From positions 868,001-932,000 of the forward strand of contig NZ_FMUH01000001.1 in assembly GCF_900101025.1 (NCBI RefSeq): a stretch of 64,000 nt of DNA, given 5' to 3'. The notes beneath the pieces were generated by a model. It did no database searches and had not been told where the DNA came from. It saw only the letters and a program-made list of their open reading frames with translations. Position 1 is the first letter of the stretch, and every line of letters starts with the position of its first letter. The translations under genes were made by a program, and so were the position numbers. Source of the stretch: Klenkia marina. GTDB lineage: Bacteria > Actinomycetota > Actinomycetes > Mycobacteriales > Geodermatophilaceae. Shown in pieces: positions 16,507-24,536 of this stretch.

Positions 16507-17091
16507 ATGCGCATCGCCGTCTTCACCGGGTCGCAGCTCGGCCCGCCCTCGCACCAGCACGCCACGGCCGCCTTCGGCGAAGCCCTCGCCCGGGCCGGCG
16601 TCGGCATCGTCTACGGCGGCGGCCGGGCCGGGCTGATGGGGGTCCTCGCCGACGCGGCGCTGGCCGCCGGCGGCGACGTCGTCGGGGTCATCCCGCAGCA
16701 CCTGGTCGACGACGAGCTGGCCCACCCCGGCCTCACCGACCTGCGCATCGTGCAGACCATGCACGAGCGCAAGGCCGCGATGGCCGACCTCGCCGACGCC
16801 TTCGTGGCCCTGCCCGGGGCCGCCGGCACCCTCGAGGAGCTCTTCGAGGCCTGGACCTGGGGCATGCTCGGCCTGCACGCCAAGCCCACCCTGCTGCTGG
16901 ACGTCGAGGACTTCTGGCAGCCGCTGGTGCTGCAGCTGCGCCGCATGGTCGACGACGGCTACCTCGACGGCCGACGCCTCGACGCCCTGGGGGTGGTGCA
17001 CACCGCCGACGGCCTGCTGGAGTTCGTCGCCGGCTACCAGCACCCCGAGCGCAAGTGGGCCCGTCCGGCCGGACCGGCCGCGAGCGCCTAG
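16507..17091 (+). CDS. LOG-family (TIGR00730) nucleotide phosphoribohydrolase-like protein
   Basis: A 194-residue Rossmann-fold protein of the LOG / TIGR00730 family, whose characterised members release cytokinin bases or other nucleobases from nucleoside 5'-monophosphates. The nucleotide-binding 'GGGRAGLMG' (37-45) and 'HERKA' are present. The second signature, normally PGGxGTxxE, reads 'PGAAGTLEE' (103-111), with Ala in place of the second Gly; Glu and Thr are kept. It lies 10 bases before the flavin oxidoreductase gene on the same strand. Function beyond the family is not clear. Confidence 0.85.
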   Translation: MRIAVFTGSQLGPPSHQHATAAFGEALARAGVGIVYGGGRAGLMGVLADAALAAGGDVVGVIPQHLVDDELAHPGLTDLRIVQTMHERKAAMADLADAFVALPGAAGTLEELFEAWTWGMLGLHAKPTLLLDVEDFWQPLVLQLRRMVDDGYLDGRRLDALGVVHTADGLLEFVAGYQHPERKWARPAGPAASA

Positions 17092-17101
17092 CGTCGCGAC
17101 C

Positions 17102-18202
17102 GTGGAGCGCTGGGACGTCGTCGTGGTCGGCGGCGGACCGGCCGGGGCGGCCGCCGCCCTGTCCGCCCGCCGGCACGGGGCGTCGGTGCTGGTCCTCGAC
17201 CGCGCCGACTTCCCGCGGGACAAGGTCTGCGGCGACGGCATCGCACCCGAGGCGCTCGACGTCCTGGCCGCGCTGGACGCCGACGTCGCCGCGATCACCG
17301 ACGGGTACCCCGCGGTGCCCCGGCTGCGGCTGACCTCGCCGGCCGGCCGCACCGTCGAGCGCACGATGCACCGGCCGGCGGTCGTCGTCCCACGGGCCGT
17401 GCTCGACGGCCGGGTGCTCGACGCCGCGCTGACCGCGGGGGCGCGGCTGCGCCGGCACACGGTCCGGCGGATCACGCCCGGCCCGCACGGCGTCGACGTC
17501 GACGGCCTGCTGACCGCCGGGGTGCTGGTCGGCGCGGACGGCGCCGAGTCCGTCGTCCGGCGGGCCCTGGGCATCGGGGCCAACCGACCCGACCGGCTGG
17601 CCGTCGCCATCCGCGGGTACGCCGCGGCGGGCCAGGAGGGCGTGCAGGTCATCACCACGACCGAGCAGCGCTGGCCCGCCTACGCCTGGTCGTTCCCGAT
17701 CGGCGACGGCCGGGCCAACGTCGGGTACGGCGAGCTGGTGAGCGCCGGCGCCACCCGGGCCGGGCTGGTCGAGGGCCTGCACCGGCTGCTGCCCGGGGTC
17801 GCGCCCGAGGGCCTGCGGGCGCACCGGCTACCGCTGTCCACCGGCCGGCCGCGGCAGCCCGACGGCCGGGTGCTGCTGGCCGGCGACGCCGCGTCGCTGA
17901 TCAACCCGCTGACCGGCGAGGGCATCTTCTACGCGGTGCTCTCCGGGGCGCTCGCCGGCGCGGCCGCCGCCCGCGGGGCAGAGGCCGGACGCACGCTGCG
18001 CCGGGCCCTGGCCGCCCGGCTGGGCACCCACCTGCGGCACTCGACCGCGGCCTCGCGGCTGAGCAGCCGACCGTGGCTGATGGACGCCGCGTTCGGTGCC
18101 GCGGCGGGCGACCAGCGGGTGTTCGACGAGGTGGTGGCCCTCGGCCTGGCCGACGGCCGGCTCACCCCGCGCACGCTGCTGCGCGCCCTGCGCCCGGGCT
18201 GA
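17102..18202 (+). CDS. geranylgeranyl-reductase-family FAD-dependent oxidoreductase
   Basis: A 366-residue flavoprotein. The N-terminal FAD-binding 'VVVVGGGPAGAAAALSARRHG' is followed by 'RDKVCGDGIAPEAL', the loop typical of the geranylgeranyl reductase family, and by 'GADGAESVVRRALG'. The second FAD contact is 'VLLAGDAASLINPLTGEGI'. Family members reduce isoprenoid chains (menaquinone, phytol or lipid precursors) or act as monooxygenases. The GTG at 17102 is 10 bases after the LOG gene. No neighbour fixes its substrate. Confidence 0.8.
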   Translation: MERWDVVVVGGGPAGAAAALSARRHGASVLVLDRADFPRDKVCGDGIAPEALDVLAALDADVAAITDGYPAVPRLRLTSPAGRTVERTMHRPAVVVPRAVLDGRVLDAALTAGARLRRHTVRRITPGPHGVDVDGLLTAGVLVGADGAESVVRRALGIGANRPDRLAVAIRGYAAAGQEGVQVITTTEQRWPAYAWSFPIGDGRANVGYGELVSAGATRAGLVEGLHRLLPGVAPEGLRAHRLPLSTGRPRQPDGRVLLAGDAASLINPLTGEGIFYAVLSGALAGAAAARGAEAGRTLRRALAARLGTHLRHSTAASRLSSRPWLMDAAFGAAAGDQRVFDEVVALGLADGRLTPRTLLRALRPG

Positions 18203-18226
18203 GCGGGGCGCGGGTCCGGCGGCCGC

Positions 18227-18268
18227 GGTCAGGCGGCGATGGTCAGGCGGCGATGGTCAGGCGGCGAC
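18227..18268. repeat. 14-bp tandem repeat, three units, over the end of a GGDEF gene
   Basis: GGTCAGGCGGCGAT is repeated head to tail at 18227-18240, 18241-18254 and 18255-18268 (last unit with one change). The third unit contains the stop codon of the minus-strand GGDEF gene, so the repeat appears to be a duplication of that gene's 3' end. Confidence 0.85.
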
Positions 18269-19282
18269 GGCGAAGCGGTCGCGGCCGGCCCGCTTGGCGC
18301 GGTACAGCGCGGCGTCGGCGGCGGCGTACAGGGCCGACAGGTCGCCGGCGTCCGAGGGGGCGTGCGCAGCACCGACGCTGATCGTCAGCGCCAGCCGCGC
18401 GCCCCCGGCGAGGGCCAGCGGCGCGGCCCGGACGGCGGCCACCAGGTCCGCGGCGCGGGCCGCGACCCCCTCGCGGGCGCAGCCGGGCAGCACCATCACC
18501 AGCTCGTCGCCGCCGAGGCGCCCGACCACGCAGTCGTCGTGCCGCACCTGGCTGCGCAGCACGTCGGCCAGGTGCACCAGCGCGTCGTCGCCGACCAGGT
18601 GGCCGTGCGCGTCGTTGATCTGCTTGAAGCCGTCGACGTCGACCATGAGCAGGGCCACCTGACCGCGTCCGAGCGCCGTCCCCAGCGCGGTGTCCAGCGC
18701 ACGGCGGCGCAGCAGCCCGGTCAGCCCGTCGGAGCTGGCCTGCTCGTGCAGGACGGCGAAGGCCTCGTCGCGGCGGTCGGCCGCGCGCGCCAGCACCACC
18801 GCGACGGCCAGCATGGCCGACCCGACGACGACGGCGTCGGTGAACCCCTGCGAGGTCGGGTTCATGGCCACGGTCGCCGCGCCGGACGCCAGCACGCCGA
18901 ACACCGCCGTGAGCAGCGCGCCGAGACGGCGCAGCTGGGTCGCGCCCAGCAGCAGCGGCACGATGAGGAAGATCTGGGCCGACGCCGAGACGTCGCCGGT
19001 GAGCACGTTGGTGGCCGCGACGACCGCGCAGCCGAACACCGGGACGGCGAACGTGGCCCCGGCGCGGTCGAGGCGCTCGGCGTCCCCGCGTGCCAGCCCC
19101 CACGTGAGGCCGAACAGCAGCAGCGCGACGGCCACGCACGCGGCCATCTGCGCGGGGGCGAGCAGCGGTGGGAGGAACAGGGCCCAGGGCAGCAGCACCA
19201 CCCCGCTGAACCCGGTGAGCGTCGCCGCGGCGCGCGCGGCCGCGACCGGCTCACGCGCCCTCAGTCCCCCCGGTACCTGCAC
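18257..19282 (-). CDS. membrane-bound diguanylate cyclase (GGDEF protein)
   Basis: A 341-residue protein with about six hydrophobic segments in the first 190 residues, an unnamed membrane sensor region, followed by a GGDEF domain ('SSDGLTGLLRRRALDTAL...VDVDGFKQINDAHGH'). The active-site motif is 'GGDEL' within 'RLGGDELVMVLP', an uncommon last residue. It should make cyclic di-GMP from GTP at the inner face of the membrane if active. An 'RxxD' is present but sits one residue further from the motif than the standard inhibitory site. It is a paralogue of the protein at 26097-27167. Start at GTG 19282 is tentative. Confidence 0.82.
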   Translation of the reverse strand: MQVPGGLRAREPVAAARAAATLTGFSGVVLLPWALFLPPLLAPAQMAACVAVALLLFGLTWGLARGDAERLDRAGATFAVPVFGCAVVAATNVLTGDVSASAQIFLIVPLLLGATQLRRLGALLTAVFGVLASGAATVAMNPTSQGFTDAVVVGSAMLAVAVVLARAADRRDEAFAVLHEQASSDGLTGLLRRRALDTALGTALGRGQVALLMVDVDGFKQINDAHGHLVGDDALVHLADVLRSQVRHDDCVVGRLGGDELVMVLPGCAREGVAARAADLVAAVRAAPLALAGGARLALTISVGAAHAPSDAGDLSALYAAADAALYRAKRAGRDRFAVAA

Positions 19283-19340
19283 AGCTCGACCATCGGCCGG
19301 TGCGCGCCCCGGCCGCAGGCCGCCTCACCCGGTCGGGGGA

Positions 19341-20285
19341 TCAGACCCCGGAGTTCAGCTTGCGGTAGGCGGCCGGCGGTTGGCCGTACTGCGCCCGGAA
19401 CAGGCGGTTGGCCGCCGCGGGGTTGTCCAGGCCCCAGCGGCGGGCCAGCCCGGCGACCGTGTAGGTGGTGAGCGAGGGGTCGAGCAGGTCGTGCCGCAGG
19501 TGCTCCAGGCGCCGCTCGCGCACGAACGAGGACACGGTGCTGCCGTTGCCGGCGAACACCGCGCGCACGTGCCGCACCGACACGTGGTGCGCCGCGGCCA
19601 CCTGCTCGGCGTCCAGCCCCGGGGTCTGGATCCGCTCCTCCAGCCACTGCGTGTACAGCCCGAACGGGTCGGTGGCCGGACGCGGGCCCGCCGGGGCCAC
19701 GCCCTCGTCGACGACCGCGCGCACCAGCGAGTGGATGGCGTCGGCGCAGTGCAGCTTGCCGCCGGGCCGCAGGGTGTCCCGCGACTCCGCGCAACCGCGC
19801 AGCAGGCCGGCCAGCAGCTCCCCCGCCGTCCCGGTGGCCGTCATGTCCCCGGCCAGCAGACCGGACACCGACTGGGTGTCCGTCCCGATCCGCAGGAACC
19901 GCAACCGGCACACCAGCCAGCGGTGCGCCCCGGGGGTGGTGATCCGGTAGGGGGCGTGCCCGTGGAAGAAGGTGAAGTGGCCCTCGCCCAGCACGACCGA
20001 CCGGCCGACCTGCTCCAGGGCGACCTCCCCGCCCAGGCACATGCCCACCACCAGCCCGGCCCACGGCGCACGCTGGCGCACCGCGGGCTCGACCGACACC
20101 CCCTGGTCGCCCTCGAACAGCGCGAAGTCCAGGTCGCCGAACTGCCACGCGGTCATGCTCAGCGTGGCGCCCGGCCCGCCCCACGACAGCTTGATGTCGT
20201 CGGCGGGGATGCCGGCCGGCCCCCGGTCGAACGCCTCGCCCTTGCCCAGGTAGCCGGCCAGCCGGGTGGGCGCGGTGCTGGTCAC
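19341..20285 (-). CDS. AraC-family transcriptional regulator
   Basis: A 314-residue regulator. The N-terminal half looks like the AraC-binding-domain-2 type sensor ('GEGHFTFFHGHAPYRITTPGAHRWLVCRL'). The C-terminal 100 residues hold the two helix-turn-helix units ('LDAEQVAAAHHVSVRHVRAVFAGNG' and 'YTVAGLARRWGLDNPAAANRLFRAQYGQPPAAYR'). The GTG start overlaps the upstream DUF3237 stop (GTGA), so it is the last gene of the six-gene amidase/ABC operon and probably its activator. Related sensor domains occur in regulators of nitrile and amide use; that link is only suggestive. Confidence 0.85.
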   Translation of the reverse strand: MTSTAPTRLAGYLGKGEAFDRGPAGIPADDIKLSWGGPGATLSMTAWQFGDLDFALFEGDQGVSVEPAVRQRAPWAGLVVGMCLGGEVALEQVGRSVVLGEGHFTFFHGHAPYRITTPGAHRWLVCRLRFLRIGTDTQSVSGLLAGDMTATGTAGELLAGLLRGCAESRDTLRPGGKLHCADAIHSLVRAVVDEGVAPAGPRPATDPFGLYTQWLEERIQTPGLDAEQVAAAHHVSVRHVRAVFAGNGSTVSSFVRERRLEHLRHDLLDPSLTTYTVAGLARRWGLDNPAAANRLFRAQYGQPPAAYRKLNSGV

Positions 20286-20746
20286 GCCGGCGGTGCCAGC
20301 ACCTCGAAGACCTCGATCGTCGTCGCCTCTGGCGTCACCCGCGCCCACCCCAGGAACAGGCTGTCCAGCAGCCACCGGTGCTCCTCCACGTCGGTCCGGA
20401 AGGTCGGGCTGGTGGGGAAGTACGAGGGCACCTCCTCGCCGTCCGCGGGGCGGCCGGCCAACCCGGTGTTCAGGATGTCGATGATGGTGCCCGCCGCGGT
20501 GCGGATCTGGTAGCGCGCCTCGACCAGCACGCTGCCGTCGGGCCGGAACACCGCCCAGTCCGCGCCGCCGTCGAGCACCTCGCCGTCCAGACCGGCGCCG
20601 GTGACGGTGCCCCCGGTGATCGGGATGACCTGCAGAACGCCGCCGACGACGTCCCCGACCCGGCGGTAGGGGCCGACCTCGGCCCGGATGGAGAACCGGT
20701 GCACCAGACCCGGGGCGCTCGCCGGGCCGCTCACGGGGGCGCTCAC
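20282..20746 (-). CDS. DUF3237 family protein
   Basis: A 154-residue protein matching the DUF3237 pattern: 'RVGDVVGGVLQVIPITGGTVTG', 'GADWAVFRPDGSVLVEARYQIRTAAGTIIDILNTG' and 'FRTDVEEHRWLLDSLFLGWARV'. No signal peptide or membrane segment is seen. The biochemical role of DUF3237 is not established as far as I know. It is encoded between an ABC permease and an AraC regulator with 4-base overlaps on both sides, so its function is tied to whatever the amidase/importer operon handles. Confidence 0.8.
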   Translation of the reverse strand: MSAPVSGPASAPGLVHRFSIRAEVGPYRRVGDVVGGVLQVIPITGGTVTGAGLDGEVLDGGADWAVFRPDGSVLVEARYQIRTAAGTIIDILNTGLAGRPADGEEVPSYFPTSPTFRTDVEEHRWLLDSLFLGWARVTPEATTIEVFEVLAPPA

Positions 20747-21786
20747 CGGGACCGACGCAGTCGACCCAGGCCGGCGACGCCGACCGCGAGCAGGAGGGCG
20801 GCACCGGAGAACACCTGGCTGACCCAGGCCGGGGACCCGATGAGGGTCAGCCCGCTGGTGCTCACGGCCAGGAAGAGCACGCCGATCACGGTGCCCAGCA
20901 CTGAGGGCCGCCCGACGTCGATGACGATCGTCGACAGCAGGACGGCGGTCAGCGCGGGGAACAGCATGGTCATGCCGTTGTCCGCGGTGGCCGCGCCCTG
21001 GCGGGCCAGCAGCAGCACGCCGGCGGCCGAGGCGACCAGCCCCGAGAGCACGAACGCCGACAGCTGCACCCGGCGGACGTCGACGCCGACCAGCCGGGCG
21101 GCCGCCGCGTTGGACCCGACGGCGAACAGCCGTCGTCCGAACGCGGTCTGGGCCATCACGAACCAGCAGACCGCGGCCAGGACCACCGAGACCACGACGA
21201 TGCTGGGCAGCCCGGCCCAGCGACCGGACCCGACCGCGGTGAGCGAGGGCGAGATGCCCTGGGTGATCTGCAGCCCGCCGGTGTAGGCGAAGATGCCGCC
21301 GCCGAGCAGGGTCGCCGTCCCGAGGGTGGCGATGAACGGGTTCATCTGCAGGTAGGCGACCAGCACGCCCTGCAGGCCGCCGATCAGCACGCCCGCGAGC
21401 AGGGCCAGCCCGATCGCGACCGGCAGCGGGAACTGGTGAGCGCTCATCGCCGCCGCGGTGATCACCGAGCAGGTCGCCGCGACCGCGCCGACGGAGAAGT
21501 CGAAGAACCCGGCCGCCATGGGGAACAGCAGGGCCAGCGCCACGGTGAGCGTGACGGCCTGGTTGGCGGTGAGCGCCAGCCAGTTGGCCGGGCTGCGGAA
21601 CGCCTCGCCCGAGGCCGGGGCCAGGGAGAAGAAGGCGACGACGCCCAACAGCACGAGCACCAGCCCGTACCGCTCGACGAGGGCCCCGACCCGCACCGGG
21701 GGGCGGGCGGCCGGCGGGGGCGTCGGCGCGGGGGTGGGCACGTCGGGCACGGCGGCGGCCGCCGTCGGTTCGCTGGTCATGGTCAT
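20743..21786 (-). CDS. ABC transporter permease, sugar type (RbsC-like)
   Basis: A 347-residue membrane protein of the RbsC/XylH group. After a Pro/Ala-rich cytoplasmic N-terminus of about 40 residues there are roughly nine or ten hydrophobic spans, with the family marker 'GVLVAYLQMNPFIATLGTATLLGG' and 'FAVGSNAAAARLVGVDV' in the cytoplasmic coupling loop. Two adjacent ATG codons are possible; I use the first, which overlaps the ATPase stop (ATGA). It forms the translocation channel for the receptor at 23341-24510. Confidence 0.88.
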   Translation of the reverse strand: MTMTSEPTAAAAVPDVPTPAPTPPPAARPPVRVGALVERYGLVLVLLGVVAFFSLAPASGEAFRSPANWLALTANQAVTLTVALALLFPMAAGFFDFSVGAVAATCSVITAAAMSAHQFPLPVAIGLALLAGVLIGGLQGVLVAYLQMNPFIATLGTATLLGGGIFAYTGGLQITQGISPSLTAVGSGRWAGLPSIVVVSVVLAAVCWFVMAQTAFGRRLFAVGSNAAAARLVGVDVRRVQLSAFVLSGLVASAAGVLLLARQGAATADNGMTMLFPALTAVLLSTIVIDVGRPSVLGTVIGVLFLAVSTSGLTLIGSPAWVSQVFSGAALLLAVGVAGLGRLRRSR

Positions 21787-23348
21787 CGGGGGTCCTGTCG
21801 GTCGGGGGTCTCGGTGTGGGCGGCGTGCGCGATGACGTCCTCCTGCAGCTGCGCGCCGGTCAGCTCGGTGCGCAGCCGCCCGCCGCCCACCACCAGCACC
21901 CGGTCGCACAGGGCGGCCAGCTCGGCGAAGTCGGAGGAGACGACGAGCGCGGCCCGCTCCCCCTCTGCCACGTGCCGGCGCACCAACGCGTGGATCTCGC
22001 GGCGGGCCATCGCGTCGACGCCCTGGCTGGGCTCGTCCAGCAGCAGCACGCGGGGCTCGGTCCAGGTGGTGCGGGCCAGCACCGCCTTCTGCTGGTTGCC
22101 GCCCGAGAGGGCGGCGAAGGGGACGTCGGCGTGCGCGGCCCGCACGGCGTACCGGGCGGCGGCGGCCATCGCCGCCTTCTTCTCCGCCCGCCGGGCGACC
22201 CCCCACGGCCGCACGAACCGCGGGTAGGCGATCGCCGAGACGTTCTCCCACAGCGGCCGGTCGGCGAAGGCTGCCTCCCGGGCGCGGTCCTCGGGGACGT
22301 ACGCGATGCCGTCGGCCAGTGCTGCCCGCGGGCTGCGGTGGCCGACCGTGCGCCCGCCCAGCTCGAGCGTGCCGGCGGTGCGCGGCAGCTGGCCGGACAG
22401 AGCGCGCAGCAGGCGGCTGCGCCCGGACCCGAGCAGCCCGGCCACGCCGACCACCTCGCCGGGGTGCAGGTCCAGGTCCACCGGCCCGACCCCGGGGAAC
22501 TCCAGGCCACGGGCCCGCAGCACGGGGTCGCCTTCCCGGTCGGGGGCCGGGTGCGGCACGGCGAGCGCCTCGGCCGAGGCCGCGCCGGTCATCAGGGTGA
22601 CGATGGCCGCCTCGTCGAGGCCCTCGACCGGGCCGCTGTAGGCGACGGTGCCGTCCCGCAGCACGGTGAGGTCGTCGGCCACGGCCAGCACCTCGGGGAT
22701 GCGGTGGCTGACGTAGACCACCGCGTGCCCCTCGGCCCGGCGGCGGCGCAGCTCGGCGAGCAACCCGTCGACCTCGTGCCGCGGGAGGCTCGCGGTCGGC
22801 TCGTCGAGCACCAGCACCAGCGGCCGGTCGGCCGCGCCGCCCTGCAGGGCCCGGGCGACGGCCAACAGGGTGCGGTCACCCGGGCGCAGCTCGCGCACCC
22901 GGGCGCGGGGGTCGATCGCCAGACCGGCGTCGGCCAGCTCCTGGGCGGTGCGCCGGCGCAGCGCCCGCCAGCCGACGATGCCTCCGCGGCCGGGGAAGCC
23001 GTGCACCAGGGCCATGTTCTCCGCGACGGTGAGGTCGTCGACCAGGCCGAGGTCCTGGTGCACGAACCGCAGCCCCGCGGCGTGCGCCGCTGCCGGGCTG
23101 AACCCGTCGGCGGGGTGCTGGGTCCCGCCGACGGTGATCGTGCCGCCGGGGTCGGCGGAGTACACGCCGGCCACGATCTTCAGCGTGGTCGACTTGCCCG
23201 ACCCGTTGCCGCCGAGCAGGGCGTGCACCCGGCCGGCCCGCACCTCGAGGTCGACCCCGCGCAGCACGGGGACGCCGTCGAAGGTCTTGCCCACGCCGGA
23301 CAGCCGCAGGGCGGTGTCCGGCGGGGCCGCGACGGCGGTGTCAGACAC
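21783..23348 (-). CDS. ABC transporter double ATPase, sugar type (RbsA-like)
   Basis: A 521-residue protein with two ATP-binding cassettes, as in RbsA/XylG. The first has a full Walker A 'GGNGSGKST' (46-54), Walker B 'VLVLDEPTAS' and a degenerate signature ('RELRPGDRTLL' in place of LSxGQ). The second has the Lys-less 'GLLGSGRS' loop normal for this subfamily, 'ALSGGNQQK' and 'VLLLDEPSQG'. It energises the RbsC-like permease. GTG at 23348 overlaps the receptor stop by 8 bases. Confidence 0.88.
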   Translation of the reverse strand: MSDTAVAAPPDTALRLSGVGKTFDGVPVLRGVDLEVRAGRVHALLGGNGSGKSTTLKIVAGVYSADPGGTITVGGTQHPADGFSPAAAHAAGLRFVHQDLGLVDDLTVAENMALVHGFPGRGGIVGWRALRRRTAQELADAGLAIDPRARVRELRPGDRTLLAVARALQGGAADRPLVLVLDEPTASLPRHEVDGLLAELRRRRAEGHAVVYVSHRIPEVLAVADDLTVLRDGTVAYSGPVEGLDEAAIVTLMTGAASAEALAVPHPAPDREGDPVLRARGLEFPGVGPVDLDLHPGEVVGVAGLLGSGRSRLLRALSGQLPRTAGTLELGGRTVGHRSPRAALADGIAYVPEDRAREAAFADRPLWENVSAIAYPRFVRPWGVARRAEKKAAMAAAARYAVRAAHADVPFAALSGGNQQKAVLARTTWTEPRVLLLDEPSQGVDAMARREIHALVRRHVAEGERAALVVSSDFAELAALCDRVLVVGGGRLRTELTGAQLQEDVIAHAAHTETPDRQDPR

Positions 23349-24510
23349 CCCAGGCTGCCCGGTAGTCGGCCGCGTAGTCGACCGGGCCGGTGTACCACTC
23401 GCCCTCGGCGGGGAGGTTGTTCTCGGCGTCCACCAGCTGCTCGCCGAGGCCGGAGTCGACCACCTGCTCGCCGGCGAAGGCCCGCACGAGACCGTCGACA
23501 CCGGCGTAGGAGAGCCAGCCCAGCGACTGCCCGACGCACATCTCGATGCCGCCGCCGGTGTGCAGGTAGCCCACCGAGTCACGACTGCACTCGCCACCGG
23601 CGACGGCCAGGTCGGTGGTGGCCGAGGTGGTCAGCGCCTGCTGGATGCCGGCCTGCAGCATGAAGTCGACGTCGACGGCCACCGCGTTCGCCTCGGGGTG
23701 CTGCAGCATCGCCGTCTCGAACTTCTGCCGGAGCACGGGGATGTCGGCCGGGGTGATCACGACGGTGCCCACGATCTCGCACCCGCTGCACTCGGCGATG
23801 CGCTCGTTGAACGCGTCGGCCAGGTACTCGCCGAACGCGACCCCGCGGAACTCGACGTGCACGACCTTGGCCGCACCGCCCGTCTGGGCCACCACCCAGT
23901 CCGCGCGCAGCTGACCGGACTTCTGGTAGCTCTCGGCGATCGTGGCGCCGCCGACGAAGGGCACCGTGACGTCGAACATCGGCTGCCCGCCGCCCTGGGT
24001 GGGGTCGTCGCAGTCGAACGAGGTCAGCGAGGCGATGAGCACGCCGGCCGCCTTGGCCTCGGCGAGCGCCTGGGCCACCGGGGCGCAGTCGATGGATTCG
24101 AGCACGATGGCGTCGGCACCGGCCGCGACGGCTTGCCGCACGCACTTGGCCCAGGCCCCGTCGGTGTTGTTCTGCCCGTCGCACACCTCGGTGCCCCAAC
24201 CCAGCGACTGCGCCGCCTCGACGGTGGAGTCGGTGAGGTAGGCGAGGTTGGCCACCTGCTGGAAGGCGGAGAGCACCCACACGGTCTTGCCCTCGGCCAC
24301 GGCCGGGGCGTCGGTCGGGGGCTGGGTGCTGGTGCCCTCGTAGGCGGCGTCCACCGCGGTCATCGCGTCGGCGGCGGCCTGGCTGGAGGCGCCGTCGCCA
24401 CCACCGGAGCCGCCGCCGTCGGTCGACGACGAGCAGCCGGTGAGCACGAGGGCACCGGCGAGCGCGGCGAGCAGGCCGCGCCCGAGGGGGGACAGGAAGG
24501 AGCGCTTCAT
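23341..24510 (-). CDS. ABC substrate-binding lipoprotein, sugar-type (periplasmic binding protein 4 like)
   Basis: A 389-residue receptor. Signal peptide with lipobox 'LVLTGC' near residue 26, then a long Gly/Ser linker and a two-lobed type-1 binding domain ('KTVWVLSAFQQVANLAYLTDSTVEAAQSLGW'). The mature part contains several Cys residues ('VCDGQNN', 'AKCVRQ', 'SIDCAP', 'FDCDDP', 'ECSGCE'), more than usual for sugar receptors, possibly disulfides. It is encoded 26 bases after the amidase gene in the same direction. The ligand is unknown; sugar-type receptors of actinobacteria also bind purines, autoinducers or aromatic amides. Confidence 0.85.
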   Translation of the reverse strand: MKRSFLSPLGRGLLAALAGALVLTGCSSSTDGGGSGGGDGASSQAAADAMTAVDAAYEGTSTQPPTDAPAVAEGKTVWVLSAFQQVANLAYLTDSTVEAAQSLGWGTEVCDGQNNTDGAWAKCVRQAVAAGADAIVLESIDCAPVAQALAEAKAAGVLIASLTSFDCDDPTQGGGQPMFDVTVPFVGGATIAESYQKSGQLRADWVVAQTGGAAKVVHVEFRGVAFGEYLADAFNERIAECSGCEIVGTVVITPADIPVLRQKFETAMLQHPEANAVAVDVDFMLQAGIQQALTTSATTDLAVAGGECSRDSVGYLHTGGGIEMCVGQSLGWLSYAGVDGLVRAFAGEQVVDSGLGEQLVDAENNLPAEGEWYTGPVDYAADYRAAWGV

Positions 24511-24536
24511 CGGGTTCCTCTGGGTGGGTGGGCGGA

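Noticed and set aside
16733-17824. Minus-strand frame opposite the LOG and flavoprotein genes
   Set aside because: Composition and lack of motifs mark it as an antisense artefact of codon bias.
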